Shown here: piece after piece, positions 57,501-64,000 of the stretch | Position numbering within the stretch: position 1 is the stretch's first letter | How the letters are laid out: each line of letters begins with the position of its first letter | Assembly (NCBI GenBank): GCA_964035575.1 | Contig: OZ037833.1 | Location: forward strand, 1,240,001 to 1,304,000 | Direction of reading: 5' to 3' | Origin: Rhynchopus sp. YZ270_cl-10 | Taxonomy: Eukaryota; Euglenozoa; Diplonemea; Diplonemida; Diplonemidae | Length of the DNA stretch: 64,000 bases | Notes under the pieces: generated by a model | What the model was told of the DNA's origin: nothing | Seen by the model: the letters and a program-made list of their open reading frames with translations, nothing else | Databases searched by the model: none | Position numbers and translations under genes: made by a program

Positions 57501-60500
57501 CGATCTCTCAGCTCCTATGAGAAAGTTGCTTGGGGTGCAGCGTTTCCCACAGCAAACACAGTCCACCATACGGCGAGTGTCATTCAGCGAGATCCTGACT
57601 CCGTCTGTACAAGCATACGATACATCAAATGAGGAACCAGACTCTTACTCAGCGGGCTTCGAGGCGTGGTACGACAACGATTTCTCGGTGGAAGTGGAAG
57701 GGGAACACGTACGGCCGGATTCCAGGAGGGAACCCAGGGGACAGATGGCACGGATCTCGTCGAACCGAATGGACCTGGACGCGATCCGGAGGATGGATGC
57801 CGAGGGGGAGACAGATCAGGTACTGGATGTGATCACCAACTTTGATAGATTCATGTCGCTGTTCACGGAAAAGCCCCCGAACAAGCTATCACGTGGTACC
57901 TCCCGACACATGGCGCAATACGCGAGTGCACTACGCGAATGGGGAGTTGTCGAGGCTGCTGAAGGAGGTGACGGGGTGGTGCTGCCCGCTTTCACAGTGG
58001 CGAAGAAGTCGGGAGAACTGAGATTGGTGGTGGACGCCCGACGTCTAAACCGGATAATGGTTAGGCCTCCTGAGATGCGGCTGCCGCTTATCCGAGATGT
58101 AGTGCGCGACATCGTGGTCTCGGAGGCCGTGTGCGTTGCAGACGGAGTCTCGTACTTTTACCAGATCCCTCTGGCTCACGAGATCCGTAAGTACTTCTCG
58201 CTGAGACTGGCGGGCGCACGGGGAAGTACGGAGGATGTGCAGCTGGCAGTGCTGTGCATGGGGTGGTCATGGAGTCCCGCAATAGCACAGCGTATCTCGA
58301 GGGTTTTGGTGGGACGACAGAACATTGCGTGGGTGGACAACTTTCTACTTCTGGGAAAAAGCAGCGCACTCGCAGCAGAGGAGTACAGGAAGTTCAAAGG
58401 GAGGTGCGACACGGCTCAAGTGGAGCTACACGAAGAAGAAGGGGGGAGACCGCAACAGCGTTTCGAAGCACTCGGGCTGGAATTCGATCTTACTGTGAAA
58501 GGCTTCAGATCTACAGAAAAATGGGTGGCAAAGCTCGTTGAGTCGGCGGAGGTGAAGGCAGCTATCGAAGGAGGAACTTCGCCGCGGGCTTTCTTCAAGG
58601 TGGTAGGATCCATTGTGTGGTGGATGTACACCCGTGATAGACGTTTGTGTTTCTTCCCGAGTATGATTGGAGCGGTGCGGAGCGTAGCTAAACACGCCAC
58701 TACTGAACAGAGTTGGGATCACAGTGTAACGATACAGCAAGGCGCAGTGCGGGAAATAAAAGGGTGCATAGAGGAAATCTGCGAGAACGTGTGGGTTCCT
58801 CAGAAGGGACTTGGGACGGCGACACTGGTGGTGTGGACGGATGCATCTAGCACTGCCTGGGCGGCGGTCACCGACTGGCGACAGGGGGCACAGGGAGCCT
58901 TCCAGAGCACAGAGAAAGAACATCACATATTTTTGAAAGAAATGTGGGCGGCATTCATGGGAATTAGGCTGGCGAGCAGTTTAGGGTTTACCGGAGGAAC
59001 CCTCACCCTGCGCATCGACAACCTACCGGTGGTGCGATGTCTTGAGAAGGGCCACTCGGGGAACTACCTCGCAAACCTGATGATGCAGGAAATGTTCCTA
59101 CTCGCGGACCGTAAGGGGATGGCGGTGCGGCCACTGTGGGTATGCACGGCGGAACAGGTGGCTGACGAGTTCACGCGAGGATCACAGATTGAGCAGATAG
59201 TGGGGATTTAATTGAGGGGTGCGGGAGGGTTTTTTGTTGGGGGGGGGGGGGGGGGGGGGTGTTTTTTCTTTACTTGTTTTGTTTTATGCGGAATGTACCG
59301 CCCGTGGTTGGCGTATAACCGTTTTTTCTGTGCAAGTACTATCCCTAGAGTGGGAAGGTACCGCCCGAGTGTGGCATATAACCATTACGTGTGTGCAAAG
59401 TAAGACCCCGAGAGTGGGAATGTACCGCCCGTGTGTGGCAAAAATCCGTTTTTTCTGTGCAAGTACTATCCCTAGAGTGGGAAGGTACCGCCCGAGTGTG
59501 GCATATAACCATTACGTGTGTGCAAAGTAAGACCCCGAGAGTGGGAATGTACCGCCCGTGTGTGGCAAAAATCCGTTTTTTCTGTGCAAGTACTATCCCT
59601 AGAGTGGGAAGGTACCGCCCGAGTGTGGCATATAACCATTACGTGTGTGCAAAGTAATACCCCGAGAGTGGGAATGTACCGCCCGTGTGTGGCATGAAAC
59701 CGAACTGTTGTGAAAAGGAATACCCCGAGAGTGGGAAGGTACCGCCCGGGTGTGGCCGGTATCCGTTTTGTCTGAAATAAAATAACTTAAGAGTAGGGGC
59801 GTTCTTTCCGACCGAGAGTGGCAATAGTTTTTAAAGGGACCGATTACACAAGAAGTGGCAGTGTACATACTGGAGTGGTAGTTTGCGTCTGAGAATGACA
59901 TGAGAGCGACCAGTGTAAACGAACAGCCTAGAGGGCAACAAGATTATGAGAAGGCTGAGGGATCGAAGCGATCCCCAGTCCCAAAGGGGGTTGGGTGTGT
60001 GCGTTTCACCACAACCTCTCCCATGGGTTTTATCGTGTGATGAGTGTTAAGTTTCTATTTTGTCACCTCATGAAATGAAGGAGGAAATAGAAACGAAGCA
60101 TTTTGAACACACTTTGCGGTTCTAGAGACGAACCGCGCTGCAGAGCCACTCCTCACCAAACAGGTCGAGGTGTGTGCGTTTCACCACAACCTCTCCCATG
60201 GGTTTTATCGTGTGATGAGTGTTAAGTTTCTATTTTTCTTTACTACTTTGATCTGGTTAGAGCACTACACCACCACCACCACACAGGCACGGCATGTGCG
60301 CGCACGCACCTACACCACCCTGACCGCACCACCAGACATGGCAGTGCAGAAGCTGCACGCAACCACGTCGGACTACAACGCCAGCGCCTCGGAGACAGAC
60401 GGTGCCTACCCTGTGGGCACACTAGAGGTGTGTGTTTAGCAGCATCCCCCCTCCTCCTCCTCCTCTTCCTCTTTTTTTCGTGCCAAAAATTAAGATTGGC

Positions 60501-62211
60501 TTCCACACCGGAGCCGCTTCCACGCTTTCTACACTTTTGTTTAAGATACGCACCTGAGGCTTGTGTCTACCTTTTTTTGTCCACTTGCCTCTCGACAAGG
60601 TTGGCTTTGAGAACAACGGAACTTCCTCATAGAGGGGGTTTTCCCCCTTGAAAACTTGGTTGTATTAGTGTAGACACCCGAGGATGAACTCCACTATACA
60701 AAACGCTTTACCCCTTTTTGTCAGGACCCCCTCAACCTCCTTAAGAGCATTTGACGTCCTTTTCGGCGCTTTATAACACATTATTAAAACTACCGTGCCA
60801 CTTTCAATCTGTTCCCTGTACCCCCCTCATCCTCCACCCACAGGGCGCACTGCAGTTCAACGAGATCTTCCACCACTGCCTCACCTCTGGCAAGCGCCCT
60901 GCACAACGTGCCTTTCTCTCTAGCTGGAAGAGCTTCATGCTTGACGAAGCAGAGGCACACTACAAGGCTAACCCCGACGACTACATCGCGGTATGCACGT
61001 GGTCCCCCTTCAGCCCCGTCAGGCTCTTTAGATAAGGCAACGAAAGGAGCAGAGCGCCAAAGGCGTGACGTTACTTTTGATTTACTTTCTTTTTCCATTG
61101 CGTTGCTGTGCCATTAACTCTGTTACACGAGAGGCACAGTCGTCTTTCAAGTTTTCTTTTGTGTCCACCACACCCCTTCCCCCCTCAGCTGTGCTACGAC
61201 ATCTCTGACTACGAGGAGTGCTTCTGGAACTACCGTACCAACGCATACTGCACACCTGAAGAGGCAGAACAGTTTGACGAGGTGCTGGAGCAGGTCTTTG
61301 CGACCAAGGGCAGCTTTCTGGACGAGGCCGTGCAGGACAAGACCACATCGCACTTCACTGCTGCGTGCGGGGCGAGCGTTGCTACCACATCGATGCAGGG
61401 CTGGCGCTCTGCGAATGAAGACGCGCATGTCTTAGAGCAGCTTCAGCCTGGGTGTCTGCTGACTGCGATTCTAGACGGTCATGGCGGGTCTCGTGTCGCA
61501 GAGCACTGCGCACGGCACCTTGCGCGTCACGTGGCAGCGCATCTCCCTGACATCGACTTCTCATCCAAGCCTGCCACATCTGCCGCACGCAGCCCTCTGC
61601 AAGCCGCCCTCCAAGCCGCCTTCCTTGCTGTCGACGACGACGTCGAAACCAACATGAACCCCGACCACTACGGCGCAGCAGGCACCACCCTCAACGCACT
61701 CCTCCTCACACCACACCACTACGTTGTCGCCAACACGGGAGACTCTCGCCTCATTGTCATCCGCGAAGCTGCAGGCACCGCCTCAGTCGAACGCCTCAGC
61801 CACGACCACAAGCCCGACTCCCCAAGAGAGCAGGCACGTATCACAGAGGCAGGTGGGCATGTTTCCGATGGTAGGGTTGAGGGGCTGCTTGCGGTGAGTC
61901 GCGCGTTGGGTGACTTTGATTTTAAACAGGCAGGAGGGTTGGATCCGTGCCGTCAAGAGGTAACAGCGTTTCCGGATGTGGAGTTGTGTGAGCGGCGTCC
62001 AGAGGACATCGCGGTGCTGCAGGCGTGCGACGGCATCTGGGACTGCATGAGTGATGCGGAGGTCGGCGACTTCGTTGTCTCACGCCTCCAAAAAGGCCTC
62101 CCACACACCGAGATCGCAGAAGCCATCTGCAACCACTGCCTTGCCCCTGAAATATGCGAGTCCGGATTAGGCACAGACAATATGAGTCTGCACCTTCTGG
62201 TTATGCGGTGA
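54577..62211 (+). CDS. PP2C-family protein phosphatase with retrotransposon in intron 1
   Basis: Exons 54577-54678, 60287-60427, 60844-60990 and 61189-62211 give about 470 residues, in frame at each junction. PP2C enzymes are Mg/Mn-dependent Ser/Thr phosphatases. The catalytic domain (about 190-470) shows the family's metal-site motifs: R-S-A-N-E-D-A-H near 203, DGHGG at 226, ANTGDSRLI, VSRALGDF, ACDGIWD (Asp about 411) and GTDN (about 460). The N-terminal 190 residues are non-catalytic, with a predicted helical stretch encoded by exons 3 and 4. Exon 1 is inferred: an ATG, 34 open codons and a GTATGG donor, matching in phase the exon after the CCACCACCACACAG acceptor. Leaving out the retrotransposon, intron 1 would be about 271 bases. 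An internal ATG at 60338 is an alternative start giving a shorter protein. Confidence 0.85.
54900..55033 (+). repeat. terminal repeat A1
   Basis: 134 bases from TATTTTGTCACCTCATGAAA to GCGTTTCACCACAA, identical by eye to 60056-60189. Confidence 0.9.
55061..56059 (+). CDS. gag-like protein of the retrotransposon
   Basis: 332 residues, first ATG at 55061 after an A-rich leader. Near residues 30-110 is a Cys/His-rich region (FPQCGETHSDG, CRMCGRRTT, WVCPVCAVRVHQ) that could bind nucleic acid through zinc. The middle is helical and charged. The last 20 residues are Gly/Lys-rich (GGKGG repeats), a nucleic-acid-binding style tail. No capsid fold is recognisable by eye. It is the first frame of the element and its end overlaps the start of the RT-RNase H frame. 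Confidence 0.7.
   Translation: MSRADMRLDDVKWEEIKVVSEVPKGALAPTQIPDCVFPQCGETHSDGESGTCRMCGRRTTTACLTANLQAHGDALDTFSVGFKDTTWVCPVCAVRVHQGVQQWDMRDKSEGKEAEPDQQGGLLQRVKDPASQQLFEALLAEREAHRQEREEMRLERDEVTRGLTGTLIQRVSSWYGRMRFPAMQQMARHALYERYGRGAEDAGTAASGTEHEIRTLYGVILPLLPLVVAHPEAREAVHRGVLRMESVRLRTYYGHDAAVLWETRMQHILCADLTEQLLRAVTAQAQTAGEKEAEQRKRRRIEGDSNFAQGDVRFGQKGGKGGKGGKGGKGKK
56056..59211 (+). CDS. reverse transcriptase-RNase H of the retrotransposon
   Basis: An open frame of about 1,050 codons. The first third overlaps the recombinase frame and is low complexity. The RT domain is recognisable from about 57980 (LRLVVDARRLNRIM) through 58400, and an RNase H domain with WTDASSTAWAA follows around 58830-59170. 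This RT resembles the DIRS order more than Ty3 or Ty1 types. The true initiation site is not evident; DIRS-type elements are known to use overlapping frames. Confidence 0.85.
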   Translation: MTVPPTHPSRGTATGRGGEGVVCAAAAAEQTKLRNCDTKSHHETKSEESRWQRTAKHTKLQRYNTNSQHEAKSEEWQRIAKHTKLQRYNTKSQHEAKSEEGQRIAKHTKLQRYNTNSQHEAKSEEGQRIAKHTKLQRYNTNSQHETKSEESMCQRTAKHTTGRGGEDAGTDGGQGGDGAAAEVTAGTVHSGETAQIRRGSPHARGEGQDHHECKPYPRPGFGEEYVGEHSVVLPPFRGVSQSMGGSRRRAGRSDCDHLVGIQEARDGRHSSQLCAGLHVRDLFCAQTPLGEAGRKHEAGRFPEGFTANGSRGSEGASHTGDKGGSGTSHARGKRPRSASSDRFDVVRSCKTLRRDEHRREGGNDSRGYIGDHLERNQERSLWERTDDGTDAGQGHDAATTQGETREPGATSATRILFQSSEGTEEGQQEADSTQPTAGGNTQACHKGRGVGRRVQGDATQDRGGASAVRAAGSNDTGKEDGRDLSAPMRKLLGVQRFPQQTQSTIRRVSFSEILTPSVQAYDTSNEEPDSYSAGFEAWYDNDFSVEVEGEHVRPDSRREPRGQMARISSNRMDLDAIRRMDAEGETDQVLDVITNFDRFMSLFTEKPPNKLSRGTSRHMAQYASALREWGVVEAAEGGDGVVLPAFTVAKKSGELRLVVDARRLNRIMVRPPEMRLPLIRDVVRDIVVSEAVCVADGVSYFYQIPLAHEIRKYFSLRLAGARGSTEDVQLAVLCMGWSWSPAIAQRISRVLVGRQNIAWVDNFLLLGKSSALAAEEYRKFKGRCDTAQVELHEEEGGRPQQRFEALGLEFDLTVKGFRSTEKWVAKLVESAEVKAAIEGGTSPRAFFKVVGSIVWWMYTRDRRLCFFPSMIGAVRSVAKHATTEQSWDHSVTIQQGAVREIKGCIEEICENVWVPQKGLGTATLVVWTDASSTAWAAVTDWRQGAQGAFQSTEKEHHIFLKEMWAAFMGIRLASSLGFTGGTLTLRIDNLPVVRCLEKGHSGNYLANLMMQEMFLLADRKGMAVRPLWVCTAEQVADEFTRGSQIEQIVGI
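56114..57520 (+). CDS. tyrosine recombinase of the retrotransposon
   Basis: An open frame of about 468 codons in a different frame from the RT. After an N-terminal tandem repeat, the catalytic fold spans about 56650-57500, with the Arg box at W-Y-G-A-A-R-H-S-D, the H-x-x-R box in PHSLRRG, and a His...Tyr end in RHKTVEGLLQYA. These are the marks of phage-integrase-type enzymes as used by DIRS, PAT and Ngaro retrotransposons. Having the recombinase ahead of and overlapping the RT recalls DIRS-1 of Dictyostelium. Confidence 0.85.
   Translation: MLCAQQPQQNRLNYVTATPNHTTKQNPKKADGSVLQNILNFKDTTPTHNTKQNPKNGSALQNILNYKDTTPNHNTKQNPKKGSALQNILNYKDTTPTHNTKQNPKKGSALQNILNYKDTTPTHNTKQNPKKACASALQNILRGEGERMQGRTADRVETGLQRRLRQEPCTLGRPRRYEGGHLTLEERDKITTNANLILDQALAKSTWGNIASCYRRFAEFRKAWEEAEGVLDVPTAIILWVSKKLEMDGIAHSSALAYTYAISSARKHLLEKPVESTKLDAFRRGLRRMGAEVPRVQAIPATREEAEQAMREESDPEVRLAIGLMWYGAARHSDVMSIAAREVTTQGDTSAITWRGTKNDPFGKGQTTGLTLDKGMTQLLHRAKRGNQGQLLQHASYFKVAKALKKVNKKLTPHSLRRGAIHRLVTRDVELEDVCKVTRHKTVEGLLQYAPLAATTLVKKTAAISQLL
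56148..56536 (+). repeat. 75-bp tandem repeat, about five units
   Basis: Units of 75 bases contain ACTAAACTACAAAGATACAA and AACACGAAGCAAAATCCGAA. Since 75 is a multiple of three, both overlapping frames stay open and each encodes its own 25-residue repeat. Confidence 0.9.
59238..59994 (+). repeat. 63-bp tandem repeats in the element's 3' region
   Basis: After a run of about 21 G, half-units of about 63 bases built around GTACCGCCCG(A/T)GTGTGGC alternate in two versions, so the higher-order period is about 126 bases. The array runs from about 59290 to 59780 and then degrades toward B1. It is non-coding. Confidence 0.85.
59994..60061 (+). repeat. terminal repeat B1
   Basis: 68 bases from GGTGTGTGCGTTTCACCACA to GTGTTAAGTTTCTATTTT, identical by eye to 60169-60236. 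Confidence 0.88.
60056..60189 (+). repeat. terminal repeat A2
   Basis: Matches A1 over all 134 bases. It overlaps B1 by six bases and B2 by 21 bases. Confidence 0.9.
60169..60236 (+). repeat. terminal repeat B2
   Basis: Right end of the element. The next bases lead directly to the PP2C acceptor 50 bases away. Confidence 0.88.
60648..60716 (-). repeat. dispersed ~50-bp repeat, copy 6
   Basis: Reverse-strand copy in PP2C intron 2: TTGAAAACTTGGTTGTATTA, then GTGTAGACACCCGAGGATG and AACTCCACTATACAAAACGC. This is the fullest copy, and it shows that the repeat extends to GCGTTTTGTATAGTGGAG on the other strand. Confidence 0.75.
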
Positions 62212-62544
62212 CGTGGAGGGGGGGGTCCTCAGGGAGGAGTTAGTTTAAAAGTGATGTAGTTGTGTTGGGTTTGGGGGAGTGGGGGGGTTGAGTGGGTATT
62301 GCGTACTACACGTTTTTATGAAAAAAAAAAAAAAAAGCAAAAAAAAATATTCAGAAAAATTTTATATGAAGAAGGAAAAATAGTCCAGAAAAAAAGATAA
62401 AGGAAATTACCCTTTCCCGTACTTTCTTCCAAACGTTGTCCCGTTTTTTTTTAAAAAGTGATTTGGTTTTTTGATCTCATATTATGCGTGTGTAATGTTG
62501 TACAGAACAACTTTTTTTTTTTTTTTTTTTTTTTTGCGATTTTC

Positions 62545-62993
62545 CATGGATGTAGAAAGTACGTGACGAAAAAAAAGTACTTTTTTTCCAAAAATCGGGT
62601 TACGTGATACTTCACGTACGTGACGTTTTTTGAAAAAGTATTTTACGTGATTTACGTGATTTCGAAAAAAAAACGAAAAAAAGTACTTTTTTTTTTTTGA
62701 AAAAAAAAAAGTACTTTTTTTTTCACGTGAAAATCAACGTACGTGAAAATATTGGAGCGTTTTCGGCCATAAAAATGCCCGAAAACACCCGCATTTGCAT
62801 TTCCGGAATCCGCCCATTCTGTGGTGGGGGATATACAGAAAAATGGACAAAATTTTAGTGGCTAAAATTTTCACGAAATATGAACCCACACCCAAATGGG
62901 TAAAAAAGTACTTTTTTTTTTTCATTTTTCGTCACGTACTTTTTTACTTTTTTTTTTTAAAAAAAAGTACGTGAAGTACTTTCTACATCCATG
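62545..62993. mobile_element. 449-bp TIR element
   Basis: The ends CATGGATGTAGAAAGTAC and its exact complement at 62976-62993 are flanked by ATTTTC on the left and ATTTTC one base further out on the right. Subterminal ACGTGA and AAAAGTACTTTT motifs recur on both arms. The centre includes a segment shared with the hAT-like element (GCATTTGCATTTCCGGAATC at about 62791). No coding frame is present. Confidence 0.7.
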
Positions 62994-63020
62994 AATTTTC
63001 TTTTCAAAAAAAAAAAAAAA

Positions 63021-63072
63021 TAGTGGAGCACACTCTAGGGTGGCTACACTAATACAACCAAGTTTTCAAAAA
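63021..63072 (+). repeat. dispersed ~50-bp repeat, copy 7
   Basis: Reads TAGTGGAGCACACTCTAGGG, TGGCTACACTAATACAACC and AAGTTTTCAA, with A-rich sequence on both sides. Confidence 0.7.
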
Positions 63073-63208
63073 ACAAACAAACAAAAATCTTCCCCTCCCG
63101 ACATTGAGTAAAGTCTTTACCCAGTAAAGTGTGTGTCGTCACAGTAACAAAACAAATACCATAGTTGGTTGTTCTGCACACAAACAAAAATAAAAAAACA
63201 TAGATACA

Positions 63209-63612
63209 GAATGCGCATCATGCGCAAATTGTGTAAAAAACACAAATTGTCATGCGCATATTTTTTTGTGTTTTTTCTAAGAGAAAAACACAAAATTTTG
63301 CGCATTTAGAAAAACACACAAAATTTTGCGCGTCATGCGCATTATGCGCATTCTGATGCGCATATTTTTTGTGTGTTTTTCTAAAATGCGCATGTTTTTT
63401 TGTGTTTTTTTGGTATGCGCATCACACATATGCGTTATGCGCATACCAAAAAAACACAAAAAGACATGCGCATGAAGAAAAACACAAAAAAATATGCGCA
63501 TCCACTTTTGTTTTTTTGTATGCGCATGACATAAAAAAAACACACAAAAAACATGCGCATAACACAATTATGCGCATTATGCGCATTATGCGCATCATGC
63601 GCATGATGCGCA
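63209..63612. repeat. ATGCGCAT palindrome cluster, about 19 sites
   Basis: About 404 bases contain some 19 sites centred on TGCGCA, most of them the full 8-base palindrome ATGCGCAT, separated by A/C-rich spacers such as AAAACACACAAAA. The outer ends are inverted: GAATGCGCATCATGCGCA on the left and, complementary, in the final TGATGCGCATTC on the right. It could be a foldback element or a dense protein-binding array. Confidence 0.8.
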
Positions 63613-63664
63613 TTCTCTAGCTATGAAAAAAGGGCTGGTTTTTTTGTTTTTTTTCGTTTTTTTT

Positions 63665-63722
63665 GTACAGTGTGTCCACTCCTCCGGGTGGTCGACACTG
63701 ATGCAGTCATTAAGCTCTCAAA
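63665..63722 (+). repeat. dispersed ~50-bp repeat, copy 8 (divergent)
   Basis: Reads GTACAGTGTGTCCACTCCTC, CGGGTGGTCGACACTGATGC and then TCTCAAAG with an A-rich tail. It keeps the layout but differs at many positions. Confidence 0.45.
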
Positions 63723-64000
63723 GAAAAAACACAATCAACCTGAATTGATGCACGCAAGCCTCCACAAGCGTGCACAAAACGTGAACACAACGGTACCCAA
63801 TGTGTCACGAAGAACGTGGTCAACAAAAAGGTGGAGATTTGCACAAACTGTGGCAACTACACTAATCAAACAATTTTATCAAAAAAACAAAAAAAAACAA
63901 AAACCAAAAAGGTCCGAGTGAAGATTGTCTGAATGTCAGCTACACTACATCGTACATAATAAAATGCCAATTTATTCCAACCAAAAACCCAATGAAAAAA

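Larger units (their letters stand above)
54900..60236 (+). mobile_element. DIRS/Ngaro-like tyrosine-recombinase retrotransposon, looks whole
   Basis: 5.3 kb on the + strand inside PP2C intron 1. Split direct repeats A1 (54900-55033), B1 (59994-60061), A2 (60056-60189) and B2 (60169-60236) are identical in pairs by eye, the layout known for PAT/Ngaro-type elements of the DIRS order, which integrate by tyrosine recombinase and leave no target duplication. Parts in order: a gag-like frame, a tyrosine recombinase frame overlapping the start of the RT-RNase H frame, and a tandem-repeat 3' region. All three frames are long and open, and the terminal repeats agree, so the copy looks whole and young. 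Confidence 0.88.
54679..60286 (+). other. intron 1 of PP2C (5.6 kb, holds the retrotransposon)
   Basis: Donor GTATGG and acceptor CCACCACCACACAG. Only 221 bases before and 50 bases after the 5,337-base element are ordinary intron. The phase match and the acceptor style shared with other introns support this reading. Confidence 0.75.
62212..64000. other. gene-free right end of the window
   Basis: No gene is seen. Contents: long A and T runs, a 449-bp TIR element (62545-62993), two copies of the ~50-bp repeat (63021 and 63665) and the ATGCGCAT cluster (63209-63612). The small frame at 63670-63921 has no domain and partly coincides with a repeat copy. Confidence 0.6.

Noticed and set aside
59290-59780. 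CRISPR-like array
   Set aside because: The 63-bp units are contiguous and related to each other rather than identical repeats with unique spacers. They belong to the retrotransposon's 3' region in a eukaryotic genome.
63670-63921. Small open frame of 83 codons near the right end
   Set aside because: It overlaps a copy of a dispersed repeat, is Lys-rich from A runs and has no recognisable domain.

Overview
The window is nuclear DNA of a eukaryotic microbe (protist). Twelve of the 13 annotated host-type genes are well supported and four are split by GT-AG introns. The products are eukaryotic: U2AF large subunit, FIP1, ORC4-like, PEX14, GlcNAc-transferase I, SRR1, PP2C. PEX14 implies peroxisomes, which argues against metamonads, and a tentative enkurin-like protein would imply a flagellum. 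I cannot place the lineage further. Exons are GC-rich. Intergenic DNA is AT-rich and full of homopolymer runs, microsatellites and small mobile elements.

Layout. 1-2650: repeat-rich DNA ending in about 49 copies of GGGACT. 2651-23015: one giant four-exon gene for a type I membrane protein of about 6,459 residues (signal peptide, four Cys-rich/vWA units, Thr/Pro linker, about 65-70 EGF-like modules, one membrane span). 23016-28723: gene-free DNA with a 229-bp TIR element. 28724-32969: U2AF2, five exons, with a piggyBac-like non-autonomous element in intron 3. 33708-34535: an SDR oxidoreductase. 35288-36865: MGAT1. 36942-37580: a hAT-like non-autonomous element. 37940-40279: FIP1, three exons. 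40467-41498: PEX14. 42280-42537 and 42659-42887: two TIR elements, the second an inverted copy of the 229-bp one. 43409-44077: enkurin-like. 44705-45190: unknown. 46849-47550: a four-TM protein with nearly identical 227-bp direct repeats on both sides. 49551-51755: ORC4-like. 52778-53671: SRR1. 54577-62211: PP2C, whose first intron holds a whole-looking 5.3-kb tyrosine-recombinase retrotransposon (54900-60236). 62212-64000: TIR-type repeats, including a dense cluster of the palindrome ATGCGCAT.

Shared features. Every host gene I can support lies on the + strand. Introns share a GTATG donor and a C/A-rich acceptor such as CCACCACCACACAG instead of a T-rich tract, and this is seen in a window that also carries the U2AF large subunit. 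There are at least six kinds of short TIR element or palindromic cluster and two dispersed short repeat families. Several of these sit in introns of housekeeping genes, so introns seem to be tolerated landing sites. The most notable items are the giant vWA/EGF protein, the ORC4-like protein with a possible TBP-like insert, the retrotransposon inside the PP2C intron, and the set of TIR elements with recognisable target-site duplications.
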